Assembly: GCA_005879205.1 (NCBI GenBank)
Contig: VBLD01000241.1
Coordinates: 3,350 to 8,605, forward strand
Source of the DNA: Deltaproteobacteria bacterium
GTDB taxonomy: Bacteria; Desulfobacterota; Binatia; DP-6
DNA length: 5,256 nt
Reading direction: 5' to 3'
Below are positions 4,744 to 5,256 of this stretch, one piece after another. The number at the start of each line of letters is the position of its first letter. Position 1 is the first letter of the stretch. Below the pieces are notes generated by a model. It did not search any database. It had not been told where the DNA came from and was given only the letters and a program-made list of their open reading frames with translations. Both the position numbers and the translations under genes were made by a program.

Positions 4744-4772
4744 CACCTATCGGCCGTGCCCGAGCCTGTCAA
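4744..4772 (-). promoter_or_regulatory. Probable promoter of tRNA-fMet
   Basis: On the minus strand a perfect TTGACA (4772-4767) is followed after 17 bases by TAGGTG (4749-4744), a poor -10 with only the first two positions matching. Transcription would start near 4737, leaving a leader of about 22 bases before the mature 5' end at 4715. The -35 match and position are good and the -10 is weak, so the exact -10 is uncertain. Confidence 0.45.
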
Positions 4773-4813
4773 CCAGCGGCGTTCGACGCGCGGCGCGTCG
4801 AGCGCGGCTCCGC

Positions 4814-4928
4814 TCAGGTACGACCGGTCCGGCGCTGCGACTCTTCGGGGATCGAGTGCGACTCGCTGGGCTCGTAGACGACGGCGTCGTCCTCGAGCAC
4901 CGAGCGGTACCTGCTCGATCACCTTCAT
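4814..4928 (-). CDS. Possible small protein of about 37 residues, readable only across a one-base shift
   Basis: From ATG 4928 the minus strand reads M-K-V-I-E-Q, and one base later the adjacent frame reads YRSVLEDDAVVYEPSESHSI and continues to TGA at 4816-4814. Codons in the second part end almost only in G or C and the composition is natural for a protein. The unshifted frame from the same ATG becomes Arg-rich and runs on into the tRNA. No good ribosome box is visible and I do not recognise the family, so this could be chance in GC-rich DNA. Confidence 0.2.
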
Positions 4929-5051
4929 CACCTGCACGTGAACCCGCGTCTCCGCTACTTCGTCGCCGGCGCCCTCTCACCCGCCGTCGGGCCCGAGCTT
5001 CTCGACCCCGGGAGCTGGCTCGTGACCCTTGCCGACTGGGACGTGATGTAG
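4878..5051 (+). CDS. Possible gene remnant: 57 coding-like codons without a normal start
   Basis: After a TAG at 4875-4877 the plus strand is open to TAG 5049-5051. About 85 percent of codons end in G or C, and the peptide has natural composition: Y-L-L-D-H-L-H-H-L-H-V-N-P-R-L-R-Y-F-V-A, later G-S-W-L-V-T-L-A-D-W-D-V-M. There is no ATG start; a GTG at 4938 would give 37 residues with no ribosome box. It could be the C-terminal end of a gene whose front part is lost or frameshifted. I do not recognise the family. Confidence 0.2.
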   Translation, partial: TTASSSSTERYLLDHLHHLHVNPRLRYFVAGALSPAVGPELLDPGSWLVTLADWDVM

Positions 5052-5256
5052 GGTCCGCCCAGGGCCCAACCGACGCATCCGCTCGCGAGCGTCACGCACG
5101 TGACATGCCTGCGCGGCCGCCTCAGGGCCGGGCAGCCGCCCCGCTGTGCCAAGGGTGTGGCGGAGCTGGCACGCCGCTCGCGCGAGCTCGCCCAAAACCT
5201 CACGCCGTCCGCGGCCCGATTCCCGGCCCGGAACCTGCAGGACCCTCCGCGGGCGC

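Larger units (their letters stand above)
4773..5256. other. No confident gene; GC-rich stretch with short coding-like segments and small palindromes
   Basis: I find no complete gene in these 484 bases. Two short frames have coding-like third positions: plus 4878-5051 and minus 4918-4814, described separately. Small symmetric sites are CGCTCGCGAGCG (5080-5091, perfect palindrome) and GTCAC-GCAC-GTGAC (5091-5104). At the right edge a minus-strand frame is open from 5255 to 4977 without a recognisable domain. Nothing resembles tmRNA, RNase P RNA or rRNA. Confidence 0.5.

Noticed and set aside
4955..5255. Overlapping minus-strand frames at the right edge
   Set aside because: They are open to or near the edge but show no domain, mixed codon quality and no ribosome box; too little to call a gene.
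5052..5256. Structured RNA gene (tmRNA, RNase P or SRP RNA)
   Set aside because: The region has GC-rich palindromes, but I found none of the conserved core sequences of these RNAs on either strand.

Overview
The window is GC-rich bacterial DNA with tightly packed short genes, AGGAG-type ribosome binding sites and two tRNA genes whose CCA ends are not encoded. A DksA/TraR zinc-finger regulator, a DUF385/Ddn-type nitroreductase-like protein, a cysteine-containing PQQ-repeat beta-propeller, a GFA-fold zinc protein and a type II NADH dehydrogenase together suggest a free-living Gram-negative bacterium of a delta-proteobacterial or Binatota-like lineage. That placement is an impression from gene content, not a measurement.

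Layout. (1) 1-597, minus strand: the start-proximal part of an exported PQQ-repeat propeller running off the left edge, behind a very strong-looking promoter, with its signal peptide and propeller in different frames. (2) 663-1145, minus: DUF385/Ddn-family oxidoreductase. (3) 1146-1492: divergent intergenic stretch holding a possible 27-residue membrane microprotein on the plus strand. (4) 1493-2236, plus: DksA-like regulator followed 15 bases later by pterin-4a-carbinolamine dehydratase. (5) 3214-2249, minus: GFA-family protein, small membrane-anchored protein, small basic protein, then tRNA-Cys behind its own promoter. (6) 3271-4590, plus: type II NADH dehydrogenase, divergent from the GFA gene across 56 bases and closed by a 12-bp hairpin. 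(7) 4642-4715, minus: initiator tRNA-fMet with promoter. (8) 4773-5256: no confident gene, but two short coding-like stretches.

The genes do not form one pathway. This is mainly housekeeping: translation (two tRNAs), stringent-type control (DksA-like), pterin recycling and respiration (NDH-2). I see no defence, mobile, CRISPR or biosynthetic system. The points most worth a second look are an initiator tRNA lacking one of the three conserved anticodon-stem G-C pairs, several genes with apparent indels (propeller, GFA gene, and possibly a microORF near 4900), small uncharacterised proteins missed by length cut-offs, and a divergent promoter region where the minus-strand gene looks leaderless.
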